Notes: generated by a model not told the origin, from the sequence alone. Positions 1 to 9,039 are shown, counted from the stretch's first letter. The stretch is DNA of 50,349 bases from JALJPB01 sp034111045 (GCA_034111045.1 JAWUYA010000019.1:1-50349); one strand, 5' to 3'. Made by a program: numbers and translations.

Positions 1-1
1 T

Positions 2-145
2 GATATATCCATTAGTATTGGTGTTAGTACTGTTGAAGGAATAAAGGCGATTAGCATCGATGTTACTTTAGAAAACTTATTAAAATAGGCTGATTTAATG
101 TTGTTAAAAGCAAAAAATCAAGGTCGAAATAAGGTCTGTGGTTAA
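2..145 (+). pseudogene. 3' end of a GGDEF (diguanylate cyclase-like) gene with in-frame amber codon
   Basis: Read from base 2, the frame gives a typical GGDEF-domain C-terminus: an ISIGVST-like strand, then LLK-stop-ADLMLLKAKNQGRNKV, ending at TAA 143-145. A TAG at 86-88 sits exactly where the family normally has Gln or Arg before the conserved A-D-x-x-x-Y/L-x-A-K helix. Homology clearly continues past the stop, so this is either a recent nonsense mutation (for example CAG to TAG) or read-through. The TAA overlaps the ATG of the next gene by one base (TAATG), so the two were probably translationally coupled. The 5' part lies outside the window. The next gene is also a GGDEF protein, suggesting a tandem pair. 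The GGDEF assignment is fairly certain; whether the gene is dead is not. Confidence 0.7.
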
Positions 146-1452
146 TGCGGTTATTCATCATTATTTTGTTAATTGTATTTTCGGTCTCTTCATTGATCGA
201 TAACACGGTTGCCTTTGAATTATCAAATGAGTTATCGAATGAATTGTCGAATAAATTGTCGAGTGAATTACCTAATAAATCGGATACAGAAAAACCAGCA
301 GCAGCTCTCATTGAACGCTCAGAAGAGCTTGTTATAGACCCAAGACTCATTTTTTTAATGCAATTGAGTGAAAAAAGCCCTGATGCTATCACTGATCAAC
401 TTGCCTCACTTCAAGCTGAGCATGAGCCTTTAAATGGCGTAGCGCAGTATTTGTTTTTATCATTAAAAGCTATTGTGGCAAGCCGTAATGGGGAATTTAA
501 GCAAGCGGTAGAGTTACTTAAAGAAGCGCAAAAATTTACAAACGCTATCAACAAAAATAAATCCAACAATCCAAAATTGAATAAACTAATATTAACCCAT
601 AACCATATACTGCTGGCTAATAGTTATGTGGCGCTAAAAGACTTTAATAATGCTTATTTGGTCAAAAAATCATACTACGATTATAGCCAAAACTTCACTC
701 AGGATGAGCATAATAAACATGTTGAGTTGATTAATGAAAAATATAAAACAAAGCATAAGTTACATTATAATGAATTGTTAGAAAGTCAAAATAAATTAAA
801 AAAATTAGCCTTAGCCGATGCAAATGCTAAAAATAAAACGCAACAAATTAATGGCCTATTAATTATTTCCACCATAGCCGTATTTTTGTTGCTCTATTTT
901 CTACAGTTAAAGGTGAGGAAAAAGCTTGTTTTACTTGCCACAACCGATGGTTTGACTAAGTTAGCTAATAGAAGGTCTTTATTTGAATATGGGCAGAAAT
1001 TAATAGCTACTCTGGATGAAATTGAACCAAAATTGAGTCTGTTAGTTGTTGATGTTGATCATTTTAAAAAAATAAATAATCAATATGGACACAATATTGG
1101 TGACCAGGTGCTGAAAAAAATTGCAATCGTTGGTAATGAAGTTATTCGCTCTAGAGATGTGTTTGCTCGTTTAAGGGGGAACGAATTTGTTGCCATTTTA
1201 CCTGATGTAAATTCAGATGAAGCCAAAGCGATTGCCGAGCACTTAAAAGAGAAAATAGGTGAATTTAACTTTAGTGTTTTCGGTATCAAAGAATCGCTTA
1301 GTGTTAGCATAGGTATATCGAGTGTTTCACCAAAACCAATAGAATTTGAGCACTTATTACATGCTGCAGACTTAGCAATGTACCATGCTAAATCTTTAGG
1401 TCGGGGGCAAGTAGCTATTTATCAAACCTTTATGAATTCTTCAGAGCGTTGA
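145..1452 (+). CDS. Membrane-anchored GGDEF protein with degenerate RGNEF active-site motif
   Basis: A 435-residue protein with an N-terminal signal or membrane segment (about residues 1-24), a short run of repeated ELSN-type units, an alpha-helical TPR-like sensor region, a second membrane helix (about 235-255) and a C-terminal GGDEF domain beginning near TTDGLTKLANRR. The catalytic signature GG[D/E]EF reads R344-G-N-E-F348: the first Gly and the Asp/Glu are both replaced, while the inhibitory I-site RxxD (R335-D338) five residues upstream is intact. The family normally makes c-di-GMP from two GTP. The altered motif makes catalysis doubtful and favours a c-di-GMP-binding or degenerate role. 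The ATG overlaps the stop of the preceding GGDEF gene. The fold is certain; loss of activity is inference. Confidence 0.9.
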   Translation: MRLFIIILLIVFSVSSLIDNTVAFELSNELSNELSNKLSSELPNKSDTEKPAAALIERSEELVIDPRLIFLMQLSEKSPDAITDQLASLQAEHEPLNGVAQYLFLSLKAIVASRNGEFKQAVELLKEAQKFTNAINKNKSNNPKLNKLILTHNHILLANSYVALKDFNNAYLVKKSYYDYSQNFTQDEHNKHVELINEKYKTKHKLHYNELLESQNKLKKLALADANAKNKTQQINGLLIISTIAVFLLLYFLQLKVRKKLVLLATTDGLTKLANRRSLFEYGQKLIATLDEIEPKLSLLVVDVDHFKKINNQYGHNIGDQVLKKIAIVGNEVIRSRDVFARLRGNEFVAILPDVNSDEAKAIAEHLKEKIGEFNFSVFGIKESLSVSIGISSVSPKPIEFEHLLHAADLAMYHAKSLGRGQVAIYQTFMNSSER

Positions 1453-1656
1453 ATCATTCGAACGACAAAGTAATGACTTCTTCGGTTAGTCCTTTATTTT
1501 TTTGCTATATTTTTACTGATAACACCAGACAAGTATTTTCCCCTTGACGATAATCGTATAAGCTAGAGATAAGTATCGTTGTTAACTTGCTTACTATTGG
1601 GCAATATAATTAAAACCATAATAAAAATAGTATTACTTCACTAGGAAAATCATTTC

Positions 1657-3942
1657 ATGTCTGATGTGCTCGAATTTAGTCTTGACGGTATAGAACAAAA
1701 GCCTCTGCGACAATTCACTGAAGAAGCTTATTTAAACTATTCAATGTACGTGATAATGGATCGAGCCTTGCCCCATATTGGCGATGGGTTAAAACCTGTC
1801 CAACGACGAATAGTTTATGCCATGTCTGAGCTAGGTTTATCAGCAACGGCAAAATATAAAAAGTCGGCGCGAACTGTTGGTGATGTGTTGGGTAAGTTTC
1901 ATCCGCATGGTGACTCCGCATGCTATGAAGCTATGGTATTGATGGCTCAGCCGTTTTCATACCGTTATCCGTTAGTTGACGGACAAGGTAACTGGGGTGC
2001 ACCTGATGATCCTAAATCATTTGCTGCTATGCGTTATACCGAGTCTCGACTGTCTAAATTTAGTGAAGTGTTATTAGCCGAATTAGGCCAAGGTACGGTT
2101 GACTGGAGTCCTAATTTCGATGGCACCATGAATGAGCCTAAAACGTTACCTGCGCGTTTACCCCATATTTTACTTAATGGTATCACCGGTATTGCTGTTG
2201 GTATGGCGACTGATATTCCACCACATAATGTCAGAGAAGTTGCGCAAGCTTGTGTGCACTTAATTGAACAACCTAAAGCTGAACTTGTTGACTTACTGGA
2301 CTTTGTTAAAGGCCCCGACTACCCGACAGATGCCGAGATCATTACACCCAAAGCGGACATTGAAAAAATTTATCAAAGCGGACGTGGCAGCATAAAAATG
2401 CGTGCTGTTTATGATGTTGAGCACGGTGAAGTGGTGATTACTTCTTTACCCCATCAGGCCGCGGGAGGGAAAATTCTTGAGCAAATCGCTAACCAAATGC
2501 AAGCGAAAAAACTCCCCATGGTTGTTGATTTACGTGATGAGTCTGATCATGAAAATCCAACACGTTTGGTGGTGGTGCCAAGATCTAACCGTGTTGATAT
2601 AGAGCAATTAATGCAGCACCTGTTTGCCACTACCGATCTTGAAAAAAGTTATCGTGTTAACTTAAACATGATTGGTTTAGATAATCGTCCCGCGGTAAAA
2701 AACCTCAAAGGCATTCTACTTGAATGGTTAGAATATCGCCGCGAAACTGTGCGTCGACGCTTACAATATCGTTTGGATAAAGTATTAGCGCGTTTACATA
2801 TTTTAGATGGCTTATTAATTGCCTATTTGAATATTGATGAGATTATCGAGATTATTCGTAATTACGATAAACCTAAAGTTGAGCTGATATCGCGGTTTGA
2901 CCTTTCCTCTACTCAAGCTGAATCAATTCTAGAAATAAAATTACGTCAATTAGCCAAGCTAGAAGAAATAAAGATCCGTGCTGAACAAGACGAACTGAAT
3001 ATCGAAAGAGAGTACTTAGAAAAACTGCTTAGTTCAAAAGTGCGAATGAATACACTTATGAAAAAAGAAATTTTAGAAGCGGCACACACCTATGGTGATG
3101 AACGCCGGTCGGTCATTATTGAGCGAGAAGAAGCTAAAGCACTGTCAGAAAAAGATTTAGTACCCAGCGAAGCGGTAACTGTGGTTGTTTCTGACAAAGG
3201 CTGGGCTCGTTGCGCCAAAGGCCACGATGTTGAACCTAGTTCGTTGAGTTATAAAGCTGGTGATCAATTTTTGTGTGCTGCCAAAGGTCGCAGTAATCGC
3301 CCTGTGGTCTTTATAGACTCATCGGGGCGAGCATATACTACCGATGCGCATACTTTGCCAACAGCGCGGAGTCAGGGGGAGCCATTAACGGGTCGCTTTA
3401 ATTTATCCCAAGGCGATATTTTTACTACTGTGTTAATGGCCGATGATGACAATAAATATATCTTATCTAGTGATGCCGGTTATGGTTTTATTGGTAGCTT
3501 TGCCGATATGCTCAGTCGAAATAAAAATGGTAAAGCACTCATCAGTTTACCCCAAGCTTCAAAGGTCATGACACCACAAAAAATTAATAATATTGAGACT
3601 CAGCTTTGCTTGGCAATCACCACCGAAGGACGAATGTTAGTTTTTCCATTGGCTGACTTACCGGTATTGAGTAAAGGCAAAGGTAACAAGATCATAAATA
3701 TTCCATCCGCAAAATCAAAAGCCAGAGAAGAATATCTGAGCTTGGTTAATGTGATTTCACCAACGGATGCCATTACCTTACACGCAGGTAAGCGTAAGTT
3801 AACCTTAAAACCGAGTGATATTGAACATTATTGTGGCGAAAGAGGCCGTAGGGGAAATAAATTGCCTCGCGGTTTACAGCGTGTTGACCGTATTGAAATC
3901 GAGCAAGTCATTACCAATACTCCTATGGTTGAGCCAGAGTAG
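1657..3942 (+). CDS. parC: DNA topoisomerase IV subunit A
   Basis: This 761-residue protein is the breakage-reunion subunit of topoisomerase IV, which works with ParE to decatenate daughter chromosomes. The N-terminal domain carries the winged-helix region with GKFHPHGDSACYEAM and the catalytic tyrosine in AAMRYTESRL (Tyr127, equivalent to E. coli Tyr120). The quinolone-resistance positions are the susceptible residues Ser87 and Glu91 (E. coli Ser80 and Glu84). A coiled-coil tower (about 380-490) and a C-terminal beta-pinwheel region follow. Length is close to E. coli ParC (752). parE is not adjacent here. A perfect hairpin lies about 55 bases after the stop. Confidence 0.98.
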   Translation: MSDVLEFSLDGIEQKPLRQFTEEAYLNYSMYVIMDRALPHIGDGLKPVQRRIVYAMSELGLSATAKYKKSARTVGDVLGKFHPHGDSACYEAMVLMAQPFSYRYPLVDGQGNWGAPDDPKSFAAMRYTESRLSKFSEVLLAELGQGTVDWSPNFDGTMNEPKTLPARLPHILLNGITGIAVGMATDIPPHNVREVAQACVHLIEQPKAELVDLLDFVKGPDYPTDAEIITPKADIEKIYQSGRGSIKMRAVYDVEHGEVVITSLPHQAAGGKILEQIANQMQAKKLPMVVDLRDESDHENPTRLVVVPRSNRVDIEQLMQHLFATTDLEKSYRVNLNMIGLDNRPAVKNLKGILLEWLEYRRETVRRRLQYRLDKVLARLHILDGLLIAYLNIDEIIEIIRNYDKPKVELISRFDLSSTQAESILEIKLRQLAKLEEIKIRAEQDELNIEREYLEKLLSSKVRMNTLMKKEILEAAHTYGDERRSVIIEREEAKALSEKDLVPSEAVTVVVSDKGWARCAKGHDVEPSSLSYKAGDQFLCAAKGRSNRPVVFIDSSGRAYTTDAHTLPTARSQGEPLTGRFNLSQGDIFTTVLMADDDNKYILSSDAGYGFIGSFADMLSRNKNGKALISLPQASKVMTPQKINNIETQLCLAITTEGRMLVFPLADLPVLSKGKGNKIINIPSAKSKAREEYLSLVNVISPTDAITLHAGKRKLTLKPSDIEHYCGERGRRGNKLPRGLQRVDRIEIEQVITNTPMVEPE

Positions 3943-3996
3943 CGTGAGCTTTTCTTAATAAGGAAACTCGCTTAGGCTACCTTGCTCTTTCGTTTA

Positions 3997-4032
3997 TAGC
4001 CTCTAGTTGAATCGCTATTCAACTAGAGGCTA
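3997..4032 (+). terminator. Perfect 16-bp hairpin downstream of parC
   Basis: Bases 3997-4012 and 4017-4032 are perfect inverted repeats separated by CGCT. Position after parC suggests a transcription terminator, but only a weak T-run follows, so it could instead stabilise the mRNA 3' end. Confidence 0.55.
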
Positions 4033-4067
4033 GTTTGATAAATAGTTTGATAAATAGTTTGATAAGT
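4032..4067. repeat. Three tandem 12-bp repeats
   Basis: The unit AGTTTGATAAAT occurs at 4032-4043 and 4044-4055 and, with one change (AGTTTGATAAGT), at 4056-4067, abutting the parC hairpin. It encodes nothing recognisable. Probably slippage in non-coding DNA; a repeated protein site is possible but unsupported. Confidence 0.7.
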
Positions 4068-4169
4068 AGTGAATACTCAATAGTGAATGAGAAGCTTGGG
4101 ACAATATCGACAATATCGACAATAAAGCAATCGAGCTATGTTAATACCCCTCTATATTTTAATACTACT

Positions 4170-4558
4170 ATGGCTTTAACATTTATTGTCGCCAAAGGTG
4201 ATGAAAAGCCATTCCCATATTAATCAAAGCCGCCGATATTAATGACAGCGGTATATTTGATCTGCAATTTGTCCAAACTTATTTAAATTTAGAAAGGTGG
4301 CAGCTAGCAATTACTGCTGCGGATAAAACCTTATTAAGGCAGAGAGTGCAAAACGATAATAGCCAAACCGCTACTATGTTTTTAGTGAAGGGGATGGCGA
4401 GCTTTAATTTAAAAAAATATGAGTCAGCTAAACTCGCCCTTACCCAGGCTCAAAAATACAGTCAAGTGAAGAAAACAACTCAACAAAGATTTCTTTATGT
4501 TGAGAGAGAGCAAGGACAGGCAGCACGATTAGCGATGCGAAGCAAAATCAACTGCTAA
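4170..4558 (+). pseudogene. Frameshifted C-terminal remnant of a TPR protein
   Basis: From about 4205 the frame reads KAIPILIKAADINDSG, DLQFVQTYLNLERW, FLVKGMASFNLKKYESAKLALTQA and ends with LYVEREQGQAARLAM at the stop 4556-4558. These are tetratricopeptide helices with a charged tail like the TPR protein that accompanies TonB2/ExbB2/ExbD2 systems in marine gammaproteobacteria (family recalled, not searched). The preceding residues (ALTFIVAKGDE) lie in another frame that ends at 4223; the frames join at an A-run near 4204-4207, indicating a one-base indel. No start codon or ribosome-binding site suits the remaining open frame. No exb or tonB gene is nearby, so this is a detached relic. Bases 4559-4816 hold no gene I can support. 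Confidence 0.55.
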
Positions 4559-4816
4559 TATGGTCAATTGAATTACACTGAAAAAAGCCATTAACACCTT
4601 ATGTATTACCTTAGATTTTAAACTAGGAATGATTTGGGATAGGGTCTCTCTATTAAATTTGGTGCAACACAGGCTAACTCAGTTCTGATTGTTGATTATA
4701 ATAAATGGACTTTATCCCAGAGGCCACTTATGCTGACCTCCGTTATTGTGATGAGTGATTTAATTGAACATTGAATTACATACCCCATCGCCTTTTTATA
4801 GAGAGGATTAATTTTA

Positions 4817-5611
4817 ATGGATTTTTTTGTTTGGAATGCTGATCCTGTATTAGCGTCGTTAGGTCCGATAACCGTTCATTGGTACGGCGCCTTATTTGCG
4901 CTCGCAATTATTTCCGGGTTACAGATGTTAAAATATTGTTATATAAAAGAAAAGGTAGCAACTGAGTCTTTAGATGACTTATTGATGTATGCCGTTGTTG
5001 GCATTGTAGTAGGGGCTCGGCTGGGCCATTGTTTTTTTTACGACCCAAGCTATTATTTTAGTCATCCTTTAAAAATACTGGCTATTTGGGAAGGGGGGTT
5101 AGCCAGTCATGGTGGCGGTTTAGGCGTTATTCTTGCGGCATACTTTTATCAAAAAAAATACAATATGTCGCTTATTTGGTTACTTGACCGATTAGCAATA
5201 TCAACAGCCTTGTTTGGTTTTTTTGTGCGTATGGGAAATTTTATAAATTCAGAAATTATTGGTATTCCTAGTAATGTGCCTTGGGCTATTGTTTTTTCTC
5301 GTATTGATAACTTGCCTAGACATCCTGCGCAGCTTTATGAGGCGTTAGCCTATTTAACTCTCTTTGCCTTATTGTTTTGCGCGTATCGCTTTAGCAAAAT
5401 CAAACATTACTCCGGTGCACTTTTAGGCTCATTTTTAGTCTTGGTTTTTACGGCAAGGTTTTTCATTGAAACTGTTAAAATTAAGCAAGCCGCTTATAGT
5501 AGCGATTTAATTTTATCTACCGGGCAGCTATTGAGCATCCCCTTTTTTGTTGTTGGTATAGTTTTGATTTTTCGGGCGTTTAGCTTGAGTAATTTGTCAG
5601 TCGACAAGTAA
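4817..5611 (+). CDS. lgt: Prolipoprotein diacylglyceryl transferase, Bacteroidota-like type
   Basis: Lgt transfers diacylglycerol from phosphatidylglycerol to the lipobox cysteine of prolipoproteins in the inner membrane. The 264-residue polytopic protein has the family landmarks: HWYG in TM1, GARLGHCFFY, WEGGLASHGG, the signature RMGNFINSE, PRHPAQLYEA and a C-terminal ARFFIE. Several of these (VWNADPVLASLGPITVHWYG, the YDPSYYFSHPLKILAIWEGG region, LLDRLAI, GQLLSIPF) match the Bacteroidota form from memory rather than the usual gammaproteobacterial one, which has LFYN and WTGGMSFHGG and usually sits beside thyA. No thyA is present here. I infer acquisition by transfer, either as a replacement or a second copy. 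Lgt function is near certain; origin is inference. Confidence 0.92.
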   Translation: MDFFVWNADPVLASLGPITVHWYGALFALAIISGLQMLKYCYIKEKVATESLDDLLMYAVVGIVVGARLGHCFFYDPSYYFSHPLKILAIWEGGLASHGGGLGVILAAYFYQKKYNMSLIWLLDRLAISTALFGFFVRMGNFINSEIIGIPSNVPWAIVFSRIDNLPRHPAQLYEALAYLTLFALLFCAYRFSKIKHYSGALLGSFLVLVFTARFFIETVKIKQAAYSSDLILSTGQLLSIPFFVVGIVLIFRAFSLSNLSVDK

Positions 5612-5648
5612 ATTTTAGGCATCGATGGCAACAACCACCGTTCAGTAA

Positions 5649-5674
5649 ATAGTGAACAATGTATTGTTCACTAT
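5649..5674. promoter_or_regulatory. Perfect 26-bp palindrome between lgt and the helicase gene
   Basis: Two 12-base arms (ATAGTGAACAAT and its exact complement) flank a central GT. There is no T-run after it. It may be an operator for the helicase gene starting at 5893, or fold in the lgt 3' UTR. No known regulator consensus recognised. Confidence 0.4.
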
Positions 5675-5892
5675 GTTCAATTAGCTCAAGAGCATTATTA
5701 CCTGTGACCCAAAGCGATATTAACTAGCTGTTTGCTGAGTTAATTTGCACCTGACATTAAACTACTGTATTGTGCAGGCCCCAGCTAGACTGATGTATCA
5801 GCCTTTTATTTTTTCTGTGTTGATACAATCACTTTTACGGACAATTTGTCGTAAATATTCATTGTAACAAGTTATTAATCAGAGATTATTTT

Positions 5893-7164
5893 ATGAGTTT
5901 TACCTCTTTAGGTTTATCAGCGCCGCTTCTTAAAGCGGTTAACGAAAAAGGTTACGAAAAACCGTCCCCTATTCAAGAGCAAGCTATTCCTGCGGTTATT
6001 GAAGGGCGAGATGTGATGGCGGCGGCGCAAACAGGAACAGGTAAAACAGCCGGTTTTACCCTGCCATTGCTTGATAGATTATCCAAAGGTAACCCAGCAA
6101 GAACCAATCAAGCGAGAGCATTAGTATTAACACCGACACGAGAATTAGCGGCTCAAATTTTAGCCAGTGTAGAAACCTACGGGAAATATACCAAGGTCAG
6201 TTCTGCAGTTGTCTATGGTGGTGTCAAAATAAACCCTCAGATGATGCGTTTACGCCAAGGTGTTGATATTTTAGTGGCAACACCTGGACGTTTATTAGAT
6301 TTATATAATCAAAAAGCGATTAAATTTAACGAGCTTGAAGTACTGGTTTTGGATGAAGCCGATCGCATGTTAGACATGGGTTTTATTCGGGATATTAAAA
6401 AGATATTAGCGGTACTGCCTAAAAATCGCCAGAACTTACTTTTTTCGGCGACTTTTTCTAAAGAAATACGAGAGTTGGCTAAAGGTTTAGTGAATGACCC
6501 TGTCGAAATATCGGTGAGTCCTCGTAATACTACCGCCGAAAAAGTTACCCAGTGGATCACGGCAGTAGATAAAAAACGTAAACCTGCACTACTGACTTAT
6601 TTAATAAAAGAGCATGATTGGCAGCAAGTGTTAGTCTTTACTAAAACTAAACATGGAGCCAATAAACTCACTAAACATTTAGAAGCGGAAGGTTTAAAGG
6701 CTGCGGCTATTCACGGTAATAAAAGCCAACCCGCCCGTACAAAAGCACTTGCGGCTTTTAAAGACGGTTCGGTACAAGTGTTAGTAGCAACCGATATTGC
6801 TGCCCGTGGTATTGATATTGATTTATTACCGCAAGTGGTGAATTATGAGTTACCCAATGTGCCAGAAGATTATGTCCATCGAATTGGTCGCACCGGACGA
6901 GCCGGCAGTAGTGGTCAAGCAGTTTCTTTAGTGTCTGAAGATGAGCATAAATTATTGTGTGATATTGAACGTTTAATTCAGCAACTAATTGAGCGCAAGC
7001 CTATCGCACAATTCGCACCTTTTAATGAATTACCGCCTTCACGCGCACTTAAGCCCATAAAAAATCAAAGAACGAAAAAACCTAAACTTGATAAAATAGA
7101 GCATAAAGACGGTCAACGCTCTGCTGAAAATTCACGGGGTCACCAGCCGGTGAGAAGAAGGTAA
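5893..7164 (+). CDS. rhlE: ATP-dependent RNA helicase, RhlE-type DEAD-box
   Basis: The 423-residue protein has all DEAD-box motifs in order: Q motif (PSPIQEQAIP), Walker A AQTGTGKT, PTRELA, TPGR, DEADRMLDMGF, SAT, the motif V region ATDIAARGIDID and HRIGRTGRAG. A short basic tail follows. RhlE proteins unwind short RNA duplexes and are associated with ribosome assembly and cold growth. The gene is monocistronic, with about 280 bases of leader or intergenic DNA before it. Downstream, 7177-7206 can form a G-U-containing stem that may be a weak terminator. RhlE is favoured over SrmB or DeaD by the N-terminal FTSLGLS and the short C-terminal extension. Confidence 0.93.
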   Translation: MSFTSLGLSAPLLKAVNEKGYEKPSPIQEQAIPAVIEGRDVMAAAQTGTGKTAGFTLPLLDRLSKGNPARTNQARALVLTPTRELAAQILASVETYGKYTKVSSAVVYGGVKINPQMMRLRQGVDILVATPGRLLDLYNQKAIKFNELEVLVLDEADRMLDMGFIRDIKKILAVLPKNRQNLLFSATFSKEIRELAKGLVNDPVEISVSPRNTTAEKVTQWITAVDKKRKPALLTYLIKEHDWQQVLVFTKTKHGANKLTKHLEAEGLKAAAIHGNKSQPARTKALAAFKDGSVQVLVATDIAARGIDIDLLPQVVNYELPNVPEDYVHRIGRTGRAGSSGQAVSLVSEDEHKLLCDIERLIQQLIERKPIAQFAPFNELPPSRALKPIKNQRTKKPKLDKIEHKDGQRSAENSRGHQPVRRR

Positions 7165-7235
7165 ATTAATATAAACAACAGGTTGGTTTTTTTAAATCAA
7201 TCTGTTTGCGTTATAAAGTAAAGTGACACCACAGT

Positions 7236-8045
7236 CTAACTGACGTTTAGATAGCCTAAGCCTTTCAAATGTTGTTCATCAAACGTATTGACTACATCAC
7301 CAATAATGATAAGTGTTGGCGGAGTGATTTTGTTGTTAATGACTAGGTCTATTAATTCGTTTAGTGGGGCTCTAAAAACTTGTTGGTCTGGCTGTGAACC
7401 TTTACGAATTAATGCCGCCGGTGTTGTTGGACATCGTCCTGCATTTATTAACTGTTTGGTAATAATAGGTAAGCTTTTAACGCCCATATAAAAAACTACG
7501 GTTTGCTTTTTATCATTAAGGATGTGCCAAGGTAGGTCCAGTGCACCACATTCTTGCACGTGACCGGTAATAAATGTGCAGCTTTGTGACACTTGTCTAT
7601 GAGTCAAAGGAATACCGACATAACTCGAACAAGCTGAAGCTGCGGTCATTCCAGGAACTATATGACAGGCAATATTATGGGCTAATAGAAATTGTGCTTC
7701 TTCACTCCCTCGACCAAAAATAAAAGGATCCCCGCCCTTTAATCTCACCACACGTTTATTACGTTTGGCATGATCAACAAGCAATTGATTAATGCCTGCT
7801 TGTGGCACACGGTGATCAGCTTGTTTTTTGCCGACATAAATTTTTTCACAATCATTTGGCAATAACGCCATTATGGCATCACTCACTAAACGGTCGTAAA
7901 TAACCACTTCTGCTTGTTGGATAAACCGATAAGCTTGTAACGTTAATAAATCTGGATCACCAGGCCCTGCACCAATAATAGCGACTTCTCCAGTAACGAA
8001 GTCTTGTTTATGGGTCTTAATATAATTAATGTAGGACGCTTGCAC
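7236..8045 (-). CDS. cobA: Uroporphyrinogen-III C-methyltransferase (SUMT)
   Basis: This enzyme methylates uroporphyrinogen III at C2 and C7 using SAM to give precorrin-2, the precursor of siroheme and cobalamin. The 269-residue protein shows the family order VAIIGAGPGDPDLLTLQA (SAM loop), YDRLVS, VRLKGGDPFIFGRGSEE, VPGMTAASACSSYVGIPLTHR, and late LIIIGDVV. It is a stand-alone SUMT without the CysG dehydrogenase/chelatase domain. Neighbours are unrelated; the gene is convergent with rhlE and downstream of suhB, with the suhB terminator between. Siroheme for sulfite or nitrite reductase is the likely use. Confidence 0.95.
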   Translation of the reverse strand: MQASYINYIKTHKQDFVTGEVAIIGAGPGDPDLLTLQAYRFIQQAEVVIYDRLVSDAIMALLPNDCEKIYVGKKQADHRVPQAGINQLLVDHAKRNKRVVRLKGGDPFIFGRGSEEAQFLLAHNIACHIVPGMTAASACSSYVGIPLTHRQVSQSCTFITGHVQECGALDLPWHILNDKKQTVVFYMGVKSLPIITKQLINAGRCPTTPAALIRKGSQPDQQVFRAPLNELIDLVINNKITPPTLIIIGDVVNTFDEQHLKGLGYLNVS

Positions 8046-8193
8046 AGGTACATAACTCTTTTTGTAGAATGGCTTTGAGTTTAGCTTGTTTTTAGTATGA
8101 AATTCTATGTGTAATTTTAGATTTAATATTTCATTTAGTTATAACATGGAGCTATATTAGGTCTTTTCCGTTTATTATCCTAAATTTATCTAC

Positions 8194-8216
8194 AAAAAAA
8201 GCGCCTTTAGGCGCTT
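8194..8216 (-). terminator. Rho-independent terminator of suhB
   Basis: On the minus strand AAGCGCC-TAAA-GGCGCTT is followed by a run of T (the A-run at 8194-8200 on plus), 20 bases past the suhB stop. Confidence 0.9.
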
Positions 8217-8235
8217 AGTTTACAGGTTGTCACCT

Positions 8236-9039
8236 TTATTTATTGAGAGCTTCACCCAAATGAGGACGAATATCTTTTAAAATATCTTTCAATATATTGC
8301 TAGAGGCGGCAACAATATTGCCTGATTGTTCATGGTTGTGTCCACCAACAAAATCTGTCACCAAACCACCGGACTCTATGACTAGTAGTTCACCAGCCGA
8401 AGTATTCCAAGGCTTTAAACCAATTTCGAAGAAACCATCAACACGGCCAGCAGCAACATAAGCTAAATCTAGAGCGGGTGAGCCTGCACGGCGCATATCA
8501 GTGGTTTTTAGGAATAATGATTTGAACATATCCATGTAAGCATTGATATGTTGTTTCTTTTTAAAAGGAAAGCCAGTCGCTAAAATAGTGCTGTTTAAAT
8601 CTTTTGTTTTATTAACGCGAATACGGAAACCGTTAAGTTGAGCGCCTTTACCACGGCTAGCAGAGAATACCTCTCCACGAATAGGATCGTAAATTACCGC
8701 TTGGTCTAATTTACCTTTTACTTTCAGGGCGATAGAAACTGCAAAGTGGGGAATGCCTTTAATAAAATTAGCCGTACCATCGATGGGGTCAATAACCCAT
8801 TGAAAATCATTATCTTCACCTACTAATAAACCACATTCTTCACCAATAATAGTATGTTTAGGGTATGACTTACGAAGTGTTTCAACAATAATGTACTCTG
8901 CGTCTTTATCAACGTTAGTGACAATATCGTTAGTGCCTTTTAATTCAACTTCAACTTTATCAAGTTGTTCAAAAGCGCGAACAATTTCTTTACCTGCAGC
9001 ACGTGCAGCGCGCACGGCAATATTCAACATGGGATGCAT
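8236..9039 (-). CDS. suhB: Inositol-1-monophosphatase / SuhB
   Basis: The 267 residues match E. coli SuhB in length and N-terminus (MHPMLNIAVRAAR). Metal and substrate motifs are present: GEECG, WVIDPIDGTANF (the Asp-x-Asp-Gly-Thr signature) and the late WNTSAGELLVIESGG. SuhB-type proteins dephosphorylate inositol monophosphates and also act as a partner of the NusB/NusE/NusG antitermination complex on rRNA operons in E. coli. The gene is divergent from trmJ, as in many gammaproteobacteria. It is followed by a strong terminator. Confidence 0.96.
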   Translation of the reverse strand: MHPMLNIAVRAARAAGKEIVRAFEQLDKVEVELKGTNDIVTNVDKDAEYIIVETLRKSYPKHTIIGEECGLLVGEDNDFQWVIDPIDGTANFIKGIPHFAVSIALKVKGKLDQAVIYDPIRGEVFSASRGKGAQLNGFRIRVNKTKDLNSTILATGFPFKKKQHINAYMDMFKSLFLKTTDMRRAGSPALDLAYVAAGRVDGFFEIGLKPWNTSAGELLVIESGGLVTDFVGGHNHEQSGNIVAASSNILKDILKDIRPHLGEALNK

